Assembly: GCF_029784155.1 (NCBI RefSeq)
Contig: NC_073692.1
Span: 430,633,324-430,697,323, forward strand
DNA: 64,000 nucleotides
Reading direction: 5' to 3'
Source: Uranotaenia lowii
Lineage: Eukaryota; Arthropoda; Insecta; Diptera; Culicidae
Shown: positions 44,401 through 56,709 of the stretch, piece after piece
How the letters are laid out: every line of letters begins with the position of its first letter
Numbering within the stretch: the first letter of the stretch is position 1
Notes under the pieces: model-generated
Database searches by the model: none
The model's input: the letters and a program-made list of their open reading frames with translations, nothing else
What the model was told of the DNA's origin: nothing
Position numbers and translations under genes: made by a program

Positions 44401-47400
44401 CAGCCAACAAACGAAACACACGCGTTTTATCTCTCTTTAACGAGCCGACTCTGTACTGAGCAGTGATGATAAAACGCATCAATGTTCGATTGAAACCAAA
44501 ATGAAAGAGAAACAAAAAACACATGGGTTGTTGTTAGGAGAATTGGTTTATGTCGTGGGGTTCTGTTATCATCGGACAAGGTAAGGCAATAAATACACCA
44601 GCAGCCATGGTTCAGCTTAGTTCAGATAAATGGTCCCGAGATGTTTGATGGCAGCGAACTAAGTGCGCAGTTAAAAGCAATCAACGGTGACGACGATGGT
44701 GGAAACGATCAAAGAGGGCCTAGAAGAAATAAATTTGAATTGCAGGATTTTTTAAATCTGTTTTTGTATCCATCAGAGCCTACCATGATTATTGACGGTG
44801 GCTTCATGAACAAGTAATTTCCACTGAGGGCCAAAACAAGAAATTTGTACTATGGGCCAAAACATAAATTATGCACTTCTCTCAAATGCAATGTGTTGAA
44901 TGATTTTGTAAACTTCAATAAGCATTTGTTGAAGGGGAATTCCATGCGACAAGTCGAAAAATTAAAATGCATAGGATCAGGAGAAGACGGATGCCATCCA
45001 TGGATTTATTCAAAATAACTATTGTTTGTGTTGTTGCACAGACAGAATACTCCGAACGATCTAATCGGATTCACCGGATCTTTCCCTAGCAAAGACCGTC
45101 TCCTCAAACTCACCGTCACATGTCAGAGAGCCGTTGGAAATATTCCTCTCTATTCCTTTTTTTCTTTAAACTTTGTTTGCAGCTCGTCGCCGCAAAGTGT
45201 GTGAGTGTGTGTGTTCCATTCTCTTTTTCCGAGTGTTCAAAAAGCAGCTGTCTTTTTGATATTTTCTAATCGCTAACCATAAATGTATGTGTAAGAGTTT
45301 CCTTTTTTATTTATTTTTTTAAATTTTGGGATGAGTTATGCGCAAGGTGCATCACCTCTGCTAGATTCGCTTTCAAGACTTTGTCGCTTTTTTTTTCATT
45401 CGATCTCTTAACTATAAGGCAGAAAACAGTACTTTAAACATTGTAAATTTTGCTGTTAAATTCTCTACTAACGATTTTTCTTCCGTTAAACGCCAACGTT
45501 TTCTTTATCTTAAACTTGATTTTGGTTTTTTTTTTTGGTAGGACATAGGATAGAGGATAGATAGCGACAAACAAAACGAACTTTTTCAATGAGTTTTAAC
45601 AGTAATGGAGAAAGATAAATGCCTGTACAAGAATTTCTTTTTGTTGGTTTTTTTTCGTTATTATATAATCAAACATCGCTGAACTCAGCCGAATAGTTTT
45701 TCTCGTAGTTTTTTTCTACATCGTATCTGTCAAAGCCCTTCCTCGGCCTTCCGCCAATTTTTTTTACAATTAATTTTTACAAAACAAAATTCAGATCAAC
45801 AGAAGCAAAACACCAATCTGTACCCTGAAAGTTCCCGATTCACGATTGCGAGGACCTATCTCTTTTCAACACAAAAAAAAAAACAGCTCATCCTCGAATT
45901 AACTACTGTTTTAAGTGATTCACTTCTAATTTTAAAAAAAGTTCATCGCTGCACCGCAAAAAAAAAAACGCTCGTAATTAGATTCCCAAACCATTTTTTA
46001 ATGCCTAAAAATAACCACTATCAATTGGGGGAGATGTGTCGCATGAACTATGCTCAATTGAACGACGACACGTGTGAATGTGTCAAACGAAGTTTTGTTT
46101 GTTTATGTTTGTGTCTTCATTGATGAATATGCACTTAAAATGTTACACTGAGTGAGTTGTTGATGTGATTCAATTTGTGTTGTTCGCCCTATAATTATAT
46201 GCTCGTGGAAGGGTTTGTTTGTTTGTTTGTTTTTGGTTGGGGAGTGTTCCATTAATCATAAGTAAACTTTAGATCCGTTTACCTGCTTTTCAGAAGGGTT
46301 TGCTTTAATCCTTTAATTTTCAATATATAATACTCTTGATTTTTTCGCGGTTTAGACCTTGTCGCGTATTTAGATAGTGTGATTAAAAGAAAATTTTCGC
46401 TCTTACGACTGTAACGAGAAAAAAAAAGACGTAAGATAGTTTATCGAGACGTACTCGCGTGAAAAACAAAACCAAAATAATCTCAAATGCAGACTCACAA
46501 TCGTAGTAGGCTGTGACTTGAAGACACTGATCGACTTCAGTGAACAGGCTCCGCTATTTTTTTAACTAACCGATGGATGTGGCCTACTATGTGTATCTCT
46601 TTCTTTGTGAAGGTAAATCCTTTGCCAGTACCTTAAAAACAATCTTAAACTTTTTTTTCTGCTATCTCTTACTTCGAGTTTTCTAATCTCGAAAACGAAA
46701 AACGAAATGCATATTGTGAGCCTGGATTTTTTTTCTGTTTCCGGCTTATCGCTTTTTGTTTTGGGTAGTTGCATTTTTAACCTTATAAATTCTGTTCACT
46801 AACATGCTTCCTCTGTCGTCTCTCTTTTGCTGTTTGTTTTTTTTTTAATTTGCATCTTTAAACTGCGCTTGCAACAACTTTGCACTTTACGCTTTAACTT
46901 TGAGTTTTTTTTTGTTTAGTTTAGGTTTGCTTTTTTTAACTAATTTCTTCTGTTTTTTCAGTTGTAGTTAAGATTAAGTTTGGGTTTTTTTTTTGTTGTT
47001 TCGCTAGTACAAATATTGCTCTCTAAACTACATCAGAAAGAAATTATGGAACCGCGCGAGATCTTTCTCCTCTCATCTTCTAGCAAAGGAATTTATACTG
47101 TTGTTGATTTTGTCCAAACTGCGAATTTCTCTGTAAAAAATTAAAGAAAGTAAATTTAAGATTTTTCAGAATTTAAATTAGTGATAGAGAAGTTTTTTTT
47201 TTGATTTGTTAAATTTAGACTATACATATTCGTACTCGCACATAAAGTTAACTCATATAGTAAAATAAAACATCAACTGATAGAGATTTACATACTGATT
47301 ATCAATACATTCAATATTAATTAATACAACATGCAGTTTGAGATACATTCAAAAACTAGTTTTTTTTGTTGGCTTGCAAATTAATATCTATACAAATGCT

Positions 47401-48200
47401 TACGAATACAGCGAACATTGTAGATGAAACAATTTTGATAAGGTAAAATAAAAGTTCAGGCCTATATTTTTCCAAAACTATTCTACGAACGCGCATAACA
47501 TTTTAGTTGCTATTTAACGCGAAGTAAACTGTACACACGCAAAATTTATTGAACGAAAAAACCTTTGTGAATGAGCAGCAAAAATTCTGCACTTGCAATC
47601 ATTGAAGCAGCGTTTTAGGGTGGGGGAAATTTGAAACGGATAACTCACTCTAACTAACAGCTTTCTTAAACAGAAAACATCCTAGCGACACTTAAAATAT
47701 TTTTTTTTATAGGAATACATTTTTTCAAAAGTGTTTAAGTGTAAAACACTGTGATCAAAAATATATTCATTATCAAAAACACACCCAGTGTAAACATTGC
47801 AATTCCATCAATTGTGGTATACCTACACAAGAATTAAGTTAGAATCAATGTGACGAAAGTAACGATTCGAACGAGTGAATGTCTTATTTGTGAATTGCAA
47901 GTGCTCGATACGAAAAATTGATAAAATTGTGAAACATTATGTGAGAAAATTTGTGGTTCTTAACTTGGATGTGTATGAGCAAGGAAAACAATTTGGGGTG
48001 TTCAAAAAGGGAATTGAAAAACACACTCAAAACGGCCAATCTGTTCCAAACGAAAACCATCCCAGCGATTTTTTTTCACCGACCACAAACCATATGTAAC
48101 ATTTCGGGACAAATCCGTTGGCGATCTCAATACATATTTCTTAAATAGAGCATCTAAATTTGATGGAATAAAATTGTGCTAAACCTTCCTACCAAAGTTG
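41500..48200. other. T-rich non-coding DNA, no supported gene
   Basis: Mostly T- and TG-rich sequence with simple repeats such as ATT/TTA at 43187-43230. The only compositional exception is a GC-rich patch at about 43840-44010, described separately. No exon could be tied to a known protein. Confidence 0.45.
43794..44066 (-). other. GC-rich patch with unassigned 90-codon frame
   Basis: In otherwise AT-rich DNA this patch is GC-rich, with CGTCGTCGTCG. The minus strand carries a 90-codon frame that begins MEPFDKEQNK and contains VRMDDSGDGTYMLRW. The plus strand carries a 73-codon frame and a strong donor-like CAT|gtaagtg at about 43968. CAGCGATTCTCAA at about 43839 also resembles hAT terminal sequences. 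I cannot decide between an exon on either strand and a transposon fragment. Confidence 0.25.
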
Positions 48201-51200
48201 AGAAGTAGGCCATGACTAGTTGGCAACAGACGTGGTTTTTTTTCACTCCGTCGGTAAAAATTTTAATTTTAATATTACTTTATTTCTGATTTAAAAACTA
48301 GTGTAGATAATTGTTTTGAAATTTAATGGTCGTATGAGCCAGCGTACCAGTGATAGTTACGAAGGAGACATCTTTGCTCCCTCGGTGGAATTAATGTGTC
48401 CATAATCGTGGTCCTCGTCAAGTACTAGAACAAAATTGGGAAGCAGTAAAAGTTGCCTGGAGGAAGCAAATCCGCCTTAAATTATGGAACACTTCTGTTC
48501 GGAATGCGTGCGCCTGTATGGAAAACCCCGATGGCGACCATAATCTAGAAGTAAACTCAAGGAACCATAAGTTGTCATAGGTTCCGATATTCTGCTTGCA
48601 AACCTTGAACGAAAATCAAACCTACAACGCGTGGATCCGTAGACGACTTATTTGGTGAGATTAAATCTTTCATACAATTTTATTTTTTCAACATTAAATA
48701 AAAGTGAATATAATTTCAATTACTCTAAATAATTTATCCAATAATCCACATGATGCGTTTGGTAGAGAACTCCAGGCTTAATTCCTCCCCTTGTTACAGT
48801 ATTTTTTGCGGTTTTTACCACATGGTTGGCCTGGCCGCAGTAAACTTTACAATGCATGTTTACTTGTAACCGAAATAACGTTGAAAAGAAAAATGAAGTT
48901 TTTTTGGGCAAGATCGAGAAAAATCCAGAATCCAGTCGCAGTGGGAGACCCAAAAACAGCTGGAAATCAAAGTCCTAGAGGACCTAATAGTGAGCTTAAA
49001 TTTGAATAAAAGGGAAGATTATTGGTTTTATGAAGTAAGAGGAATGTGAGAGGTTTTTTTCAAGCTCAATCAGAAAGTATAAGTAGAAGAAGTGATAAAA
49101 ACAGTCAAATTTTTCTGACCGGTTCGTCTAGCTGACTTCATTTCTACAAGCTAAAAACAGCTGCCTACCGGTACAATAAACAAAATACGGTGGTCAAATC
49201 GTGCCCAAAATATTTGAATTACTTGTGGAGAGATGTTTTGAAAAAAAATCGTAATGGACAGCAAAACGAACTTTTTCGCCGTCACCTGGCAGGTTAATTT
49301 TCGTTGACAAGTCGCGCCTGTATTTTCCGGAGGTAAACAAGGAGAAAAAAAATTAATAATAAAATGTATTATATTTGAGGGGGCTAACGATATGTGGAAA
49401 CTGCAAATTACTGATCTTTCATAACAATGAATGGCTAAAAATACATGGAAGACTGCCTCCAAATGCGACCGTTTTCTCTGCAAGGCACTTTATTTGATCC
49501 CTCAAAATTTATACTCTGTTTTGGTTGGATCTGGAATCGTTCATTACGCAAAAACGTTGGTCTAGTGATAAAACGTCAAATACGAAGTTTTTGTGCCGAA
49601 GGAGGACAATCGGCTTAATTTGGTATAGCTTCGACCAAATTCGAAATTTTAGTTATTTTGAAGGTAAAGCTTCAGGAAACAGTAAACGAGCTCGAAAATA
49701 GCCTTGATTTGAAAAAAGTGGTGTTGCCCAAAAATTATAGTCGAAAAATTTCTTCAATGGACAATATCTCAAAAACCACTTGACAGAACATCACAAAAAT
49801 TTTGTATGTGTAAACATTACATTACCAGGTAGCTTTGCTGAACATTTCATCAATTTACATCCGTGCATTCAAAAGTTATTCATAAAACAAAGTGTTGCCT
49901 TTTTTTCGAATACACTCCTTGTATCAGGAGATAAATTCCGATAGATCAGACAAAAACAAATTACATGATTAAAAAAGGCAATATATTGAGTAGTATGTAT
50001 CTTCAAGACTTTGTAACATTTTTATGACTTGTACCTTTCGGAATCTTTGATGTTGGCAAGATTCAATTACAAGTTTATTCACTTCAAGAATTTCCTGCTA
50101 AATTTTTTTCTACCCTAAGTTAAAAGGTTCTAAGAATATTTTGAAGTGAATGTGCCTTTGGAAAAATATTTAGTAAAAAAGCAAAAGGATTTAGGCCATC
50201 TTCATTAGGGTGGCGGCCGAATGGGTCTTGCCAAATGTCGCAAACCGATTATATACATTTTGTAGATTGGACCAAAAACTGACCTGTGAAAAATTTCATT
50301 TCAATTGGACTCGATTTAGGAGTGCCTCAAACTGGAGATAGCAATAGAGAGAGAATTCTTTGTATTTGGAATGGTAAGGATCAATATTTCTTCATCTTTG
50401 AGTACTGGGTTATCTAATTTCAACTCAAATTTACTCGTTTCCCGCTAAATTAGACACAACCCAAGTAACATTTGAAGTTTTATAGCAGGCTTCGAGACCA
50501 AGATTGGGTTTTATAAGAGGCTTGAAGAGTTTAACGAAACTATCGGTGTTACTTGGGAATTTACCACCATTTTAATCATTGGCTACACAACTTGCGTGAT
50601 CATTGGCGTTTCTTTTCTCTTCAACTCAGTCCCTGGTCTCAAACCGCTGAAAGTTTCTGGTTATGACACTAAAAAACCACTAAAGGGGGAACCAAAGGAA
50701 ATTCGGAAAATCAAAATTTAAAGCCAAATGGCTAAGAAATTCAGGAAACGTCGAGATCTTGTGTTATCCAGAAAAAAATATTGGCCGAAAATCGACTTTC
50801 TGGGACCGTTTTTCACAAAAACCGTTGTTTTATTACAAGGGTAAGAGGAGGCAAAAACAGATCTCTTTATAAACGTTTATCATTTTTAAATTATTTATAT
50901 GAAATGAATCTATGCTATTCAACATTTTACAAATACTTTTGTCAATTTGCATTGGGTAAAATTTTCATTTTAAAATGTTGTTATGTTAAATTTATGTTTT
51001 TGGGTTATTGAGTCTAAAAACACCTCAAACAGTAAATTGCTGCCAAAACCGACTGCAGATTTGAATTTCAGAGGAAATTTCATAATTTGATTTTGGTATT
51101 TTTTGTGAAACTTTCTTAGGTTGGATCTTTTGTATTCTTGGGCCCGAATCACCTTAATAATCAATTTAGATCAAAATTTGATATAAATCACGTGGAAAAT

Positions 51201-53537
51201 TGTCGATTTGTGTAATATTTTACGTTGATTTTATATGGGACTAAACCCCCCCCCCTCCTCTTGCCCACCCTTTTTCCTTGGTTTTCCTAGGGTTTGTAAC
51301 TTATTAGAAACAATTCCTGTTACATCAACTTTTACGACAATCGATCCAGCCAATGACACGAAAACACTTCTGCATATGGGAAAACACGCCAGCTAGTTTT
51401 CAATGTATAATGGCTCAGTGCAGGGGTGCCATTGGAAAAGAATAATTATTTGATTTAGAAATCGTCATAACTTTTGGTTGTCGCATTTTAGAGATTCACG
51501 GTCTTGAACTAAGTTGTTGTTTGAACCTTCAGCAATAAGATACAGCTTGAAGAATCTGAGTTCAGTGGTACAGTAAGACTGTTGAATTTTTTGAACAAAA
51601 AAGTAAATGTTTCATACGAATTTCCATAGAAATTTTAAATTTTTTTCATACAGCACTGCCCATTTCAAATCCTAGAGCCTTTGATACTTTTTTTTGTCCC
51701 GATTCTTACCAGTCTATAGCGTAGTTATTAAACGATGCGCCTGAAAAGAGTCACGAGCTAACCGAAATTCAATCGTAGATTTTTGAGAAAAATCTTAAAA
51801 ATTTAGCTAGCCTATTTGAATAAAATATATACCAATTGTCGAAGACTTTAAAGCGCGATAATATTTAGTCACCGAATGTTAAAAGTCCACTATTTTGGCT
51901 ATTATGAGACCAAATTCTAAAAATCTGATATATCTAGCGTAACATTTCAAAAGGGCGAAACTGCCAAATGCAAACAAATCTAGTTAACGGTCATTCCGGA
52001 TGTACGCGGTAACGCGGTTTCATCTTAAAATCGCTTAAAACTTTCAAAAAATTGATAAAAATCGATTGGGCGAAACTCCATGTTGATGCATTTTCGTTGG
52101 AACCTGAAGTCACGCCTATTCAAAATAGGGTAAATTTTTCTATTCGTGTAGGGCCACTAGGCGTAACTGAGTTGACCGTGTGTGACAAAACGGCCTAATT
52201 AGTTTTTGCGTGTAGGACCAAAGGGCCTAACTTCAAAACCAAAACAAAAACGGCCGATCAATTGGGCGAAACTTGCAGGCGTAACTGAAATAAAAGGACG
52301 AAACTCGAAAATCTCTTACATTAAGTGAAAAAAGTTAAAGTTCTTGATATCCATCGAACAATAAGTGAATATAATGCAATGCACAGTTTTTGATTTGTTG
52401 AACGAAAAGTGGTCAATTTTATAAATAGGATTTGATTAGATGTTCCGAATTTCAAACGTGTTTTTCTCGATTCGAGCTTATTGCTAGTTTCGTTCTTATG
52501 AAATGTTACGCTAGATATTACAAACTGTTGTGTTCGATTTTGCAGAACATCATTCCATGATGAATTTCAGAGTGTTTCTTCATATTTCTAAGTGTGATCA
52601 TCACGTGGCAAGCGAGAAACGAAATAGCTCGTATTTGGACTACAATGTGTTAAAATGGAAGTTATACAATCTTATGATAATTAACTTTTGATAGAAAAGG
52701 CATTTTTGAACTTATACATTGCAAAATTGTTGTAAATTTTCAATTTATTTAAAAGACATCGATCAAAGGTCTGAGACACCAGAATAAATTTCGTGAAATC
52801 TTGAAGAATAATCTTTAATCACCTCCAATTAATATTCCTCCAATTAATATTCCGGCGCTATACCCATACCTACGTTTGTTTCGATTGCACGTGGGAACTT
52901 TCATGGCGACCGTAAAAAAGTATTTCAGAGTATATGTGAATGTGAAACATACGTTATTCTGAGGCCATCGAAACGGCCTACCCCGAAAAAAACTTGTCAA
53001 AAATCTACGATAAAAACAAAAGCCATTTTGCAATGATGAAAGAGTGTTTGGATCAAAAAGTGGTCAACTTAAATTTGCCTTTTTTGCTATTCATATAAAA
53101 AACGGAACACCCCTCGTTTTGTAGGTGTATGTGTAGAACCGTGTTCAAAACTGTTGACATGCTAGCATGAATGTGAAATAATTTTTCAATCACAGTATCT
53201 TTTAACTTCGAACCTAATTTCCTCTGATCATCCACAAAGCAATCTCGACTGATAGTCCATCCAAAGTTTTTTTCATTTTCCAATTCGTTATCATGATCCT
53301 CCAAAAAATCTCAGTCATAAAAATGCTGAAGTCAGTGAAGTTAGTTAGTTAGCTGTTGTTGGAAGCATTGGCTGAAATGAATGATGTTTTGACGTTTATA
53401 TTTCTATTTGAAACAAAAGTTGTTCCATGCAGAAAAAACAGACTCAGAGTTTTTAAATTCTGTTTTTCTGTTTGGATTATTCAGAAATCGTCTGAGAGCA
53501 TGTTGTAAGATAAGGCTCAAGGACATTTCAGAACGTC
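48200..53537. other. AT-rich intergenic DNA with scattered repeat fragments
   Basis: No gene supported. One dispersed-repeat copy is at 51315-51520. AAAATTTCATTTCAATTGGA near 50297 resembles common insect repeats. Phrases around CGTAACTGA and GGGCGAAACT recur at about 51950-52310. Confidence 0.45.
51315..51520. repeat. Dispersed repeat, copy 1 (partner at 60745-60960)
   Basis: Shared with 60745-60960 in the same orientation and order: ACGACAATCGA, CCAATGACACG, GGAAAACACGCCAGCTAGTT, GTATAATGGCTC, CAGTGCAG, AGGGGTGCCAT and GAAATCGTCATAACTTTTG. No termini or coding content recognised. Confidence 0.75.
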
Positions 53538-53539
53538 TA

Positions 53540-54523
53540 ACGGGTGTTAAATAAAAAATGAGAATGTTTTCAATACCTTTCAGTAACTCAAATAAAGAGC
53601 GTAAAATTTTCTTTCTTCAAGAAAATTGCTTTTCGGGCTCCCTAGAAATAGTAGGGTGTTTGGTTTTGCTAGTTTGAATTTAGTCGAAGCAAAGATGGCG
53701 TCGAAACAGCACGTGCTCCGCGAACGCATTGTACGGTTCTACGAAACGCATTTCCAGCAAGGAAAAAAGTTCACGGTGGCACATTTTAAGGAAGAAAATG
53801 TACCTGTCAGTACGGTATATCGTATCCTGGGTTTCCTGAACGTAGAGCGGAAGGTCGGAAGTGGTCGTCCGGTGACGATAATGACGAAGCAAAGGAAGAC
53901 ATCGTTAAAGAAGCTGTTTGACAACAAGGGCGCAACCAGCCTGCGTGACGCCGGTCGGAAATATGGCTGCTCCCACGTATTGATCCATCCTACCCTCAAG
54001 ATGGAAGGAATCGTCTGCAGGAAGAAGACGAGGTCGTCGGAGTACACGGAGGAGCAGATTGAGACGGTTAAATCACAGTGTCGGTGGATGACCAAAAAAT
54101 ACCGCGGGACGTCATTCGTTCTGGCTGGCTGGCGTACCTTGAGGAGAAAAAGATACTGTTCGTGCCGAATGATCGTAACCCAACAAACTTGCCCCAGTGC
54201 CGCCCAATAGAGGATTTCTTTGGCTCACGCAGTCCCCTAGTGTATAAAAACAATTGGAGGGCCAAGGACACGAAGCAACTGACTACAAGAATCCGGAATT
54301 GTATCCGGAAAATGGACGTAAGTGCCGTACAACGTTCTTGTGAGAGCATCGCGACAAAGTTGCGTCGAACATCAGACCACGGCCCTTACTCGAACATTCA
54401 CTGACATTTTTTTGAAGAAAATACATTATGTTTTTAATAAAAAATACTGAAATCGATGAAAAAAAAAATAACAATTTGATAATATGTGATTGAACAAATT
54501 CTCATTTTTTATTTAACACCCGT
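53540..54523 (+). mobile_element. Tc1/mariner element with intact TIRs, internally deleted
   Basis: Terminal inverted repeats are identical for 26 bases, beginning ACGGGTGTTAAATAAAAAAT, and are flanked by TA at 53538-53539 and 54524-54525. Inside is a transposase gene that has lost its middle. With exact ends and no functional enzyme it is a non-autonomous derivative that could be mobilised only in trans. Confidence 0.93.
53695..54404 (+). pseudogene. Tc1/mariner (DD37E-type) transposase, core deleted
   Basis: The ATG at 53695 opens a good N-terminal half: MASKQHVLRERIVRFYETHF, then a helix-turn-helix with PVSTVYRILGFLNVERKVGSGRP and a second DNA-binding module to about residue 140 (SQCRWMTKKYRGTSFVL). 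Around 54118-54130 the sequence jumps, through a short GGCTGGCTGG repeat, to the C-terminal part in another frame: GWLAYLEEKKILFVP, NPTNLPQCRPIEDFFG with the last catalytic Glu, and KRLR-type tail to the stop after 54404. The first two catalytic Asp residues lie in the missing segment. The spacing class is inferred from the C-terminal motif. Mosquito ITmD37E elements are the closest family I know. Confidence 0.85.
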
Positions 54524-54909
54524 TAGTAGCTTTGTTTTAAACTTCATTCCACATGTTGGTGATTTGCTTTAGAGTTTACTTAAAAACTAAGCATTTGAAA
54601 TCCATTCACATTTTCTCATACTGTCACGACTTTGTGAAATGACTGACTGCGGAGCGAATGATAGAATATAACAAAAATATTCACAATCATCATGAAGTTA
54701 TTCAAGGCCAACCTGATATTTTTTCGCTGGAGGAAATCGAAAGCCGGAAGCCACAGTGACGAACAGAAGGGTGGCTAGCGTTTTAAAACACTATCCAAAC
54801 CTCTTCTTTCGAAATGTCTCAAAAAACTAAGTCGGGAATATCGTCTACAACGGACAGCCTCCTAGACAAAAGTATTATGCTGCTACCGGAAGGTGGCACA
54901 TTTTCATTC

Positions 54910-56230
54910 GAGGCTGGGTCATTCGGCCGAAAGTCATGAGGCCGAAAGCCATTCAGCCGAAGGTCATTCAGCCGATGGACGTTAGGCCGAATGGGCTATC
55001 TGGCCGAAAAAGCCACTAGGCCGAATAGGTTATTCGGCCGACGTTTATCCAGCCGAATGCTGTTAGGCCGAAAGGATGTTCGGCCGAATGATCACTAAGC
55101 CGAAAGGTCATAAAGCCGAATGGTTATTAGGCCGAATGGTCATTAGGCCGAATAGTCGTAAGGCCGAATGGTCATTAGGCCGAATGGTCATTAGGCCGAA
55201 TGGTCGTAAGGCCGAATGATCGTAAGGCCGAATGGTCGCAAGGCCGAATGGTCGCAAGGCCGAATGGTCGCAAGGCCGAATGGTCGCAAGGCCGAATGGT
55301 CGCAAGGCCGTATGGTGGCAAGGCCGAATGGTCGTAAGGCCGAATGGATGCTAGGCCGAAAGGTCGTAAGGCCGAATGGCCATAAGGATGAATGATCGTC
55401 ATGAATGGTTGCTAGGTCAATAAGAAATCTTTTACACATGTCCGCATGCTAGGTCGAAAGGTCGTAAGACCGAATGACTGTTAGGCCGAATGGTCGTTTG
55501 GCCGAATGGCTGTTAGGCCGAATGTTCATTAGGCCGAATGGTCAATAGGTCGAATGATCACAAGGCAATCCATTAGGCCTGATGATCATTCGGCTTGATG
55601 ACTATTCGGCCTAACGACCATTCGGCCTAACTACTGATCGGCCTAACTACTGATCGGCCTAACTACTGAGCGGCCCGACATGCAAGAAAGCGATAATATG
55701 TCTTCTAGTCCTAGCATAAATTCGGTCCAACGACCATTCAGCCTAACAACCATTCAGCCTAGTGGCTATTCGGCTTAACGACCTTCTAGCATCCATTCGG
55801 TCCGACGATCATTCGGCCAAATGACCATTCGGCCTAGCGATCTTTCGGCCTAGCATCCATTCGGCCTAACGACCATTCGGCCTTGTGACCATTCGGCCTA
55901 ATGACTATTCGGCCTAATGACCATTCGGCCTAATGACCATTCGGCCAAATGACCATTCGGCCGAATGACCATTCGGCTTAGTGACCTTTCGGCCGAATAA
56001 CCATTCGGCCTAGTGATCATTCGGCCTAATGACCATTCGGCCTATCGTCCATTCGTCCTGATGACCATTCGGCAAAATAATATTCGGCCAAATAACCTTC
56101 GGCCTAATGTCGCATTCGGCCTATTGTCCTATTCGGCCGAACATCCGTCGGCCTTTCAACCCATTCGGCCTAGCGACCTTCGGCCTAACATCTTTCGGCC
56201 TATCGGCCTTCGGCCGAATGTCCGGCCCCC
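54910..56230. mobile_element. Foldback-like element of ~16-bp units, 9-bp target duplication
   Basis: TTTTCATTC is repeated exactly at 54901-54909 and 56231-56239. The left half (to about 55590) is a tandem array of GGCCGAATGGTCRTAA-type units; the right half is the same array inverted (TTCGGCCTAATGACCA). The outermost bases are inverted repeats: GAGGCTGGGTCATTCGGCCG on the left and GGGGGCCGGACATTCGGCCG as the complement of the right. Arms are interrupted near 55400-55450 and 55670-55730. Long terminal repeats made of short tandem units plus a 9-bp duplication are the hallmarks of Drosophila Foldback elements. No transposase is encoded; the long frames reading RPFGLATIRP are artefacts. Confidence 0.88.
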
Positions 56231-56240
56231 TTTTCATTCA

Positions 56241-56700
56241 CATTAAGCTAACAAATTTTTACACCTGTGGCACTTGTGGCTTGAAAAGCGACATTTTCGT
56301 TGCAACCGGGACCGTCAACGAGGAAGTTTGCGTGGAAGAGTTTCTTCAAAAGCGTTTGCTGCCTTTCCTGAAGAAACATGACTTGTCTGTGCTGTTTCGG
56401 CCGAATTTGGCATCCTGCCATTATGGAAAAAAGGCCATGGATTGGTATGCCGCTAACAACATTCAGGTTGGGCCCAAGGATAGGAACCTTCCCAACACAA
56501 CGTAACTTCGCCCAATCGAAAAATATTGGGTGATAGCTAAGGAGAACCATAAAAAGACCCAAAAAACTGTTGGCAGCGAGAGCGATCAAAGCAAACTGGC
56601 GTTCTGCGGCGAAGAAATTGGATAAGGTGACTCTACAAAATCTGATGGCAGGCGTCAAAAGAAAAGCTCGTCAATTTGGGCTAGGTCGATCGGAATCTTA
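56241..56700 (+). pseudogene. Second mariner-type (DD37E) transposase relic
   Basis: Frames after the Foldback-like element read as the catalytic core of a Tc1/mariner transposase: CGLKSDIFVATGTVNEEV, FLQKRLLPFLKKHD, LFRPNLASCHYGKKAMDWY, VGPKDRNLPNTT, then an in-frame TAA and LRPIEKYW. From the mutated second catalytic residue (Asp replaced by Asn in PNLAS) to Glu there are 37 residues, the DD37E spacing. Further frameshifts follow. It is a different lineage from the copy at 53695. The sequence left of the Foldback element (about 54735-54900) may hold its N-terminal remains but is too decayed to align by eye. Confidence 0.8.
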
Positions 56701-56709
56701 ACTGAGTAT

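Noticed and set aside
54910..56230. CRISPR-like regularly spaced repeat
   Set aside because: Units are contiguous, about 16 bp, without spacers, inverted between halves and flanked by a target duplication in a eukaryotic genome.
55108..56246. Frames rich in Arg-Pro-Phe-Gly-Leu-Ala-Thr-Ile
   Set aside because: Translation of the foldback unit GGCCGAATGGTC, open on both strands.
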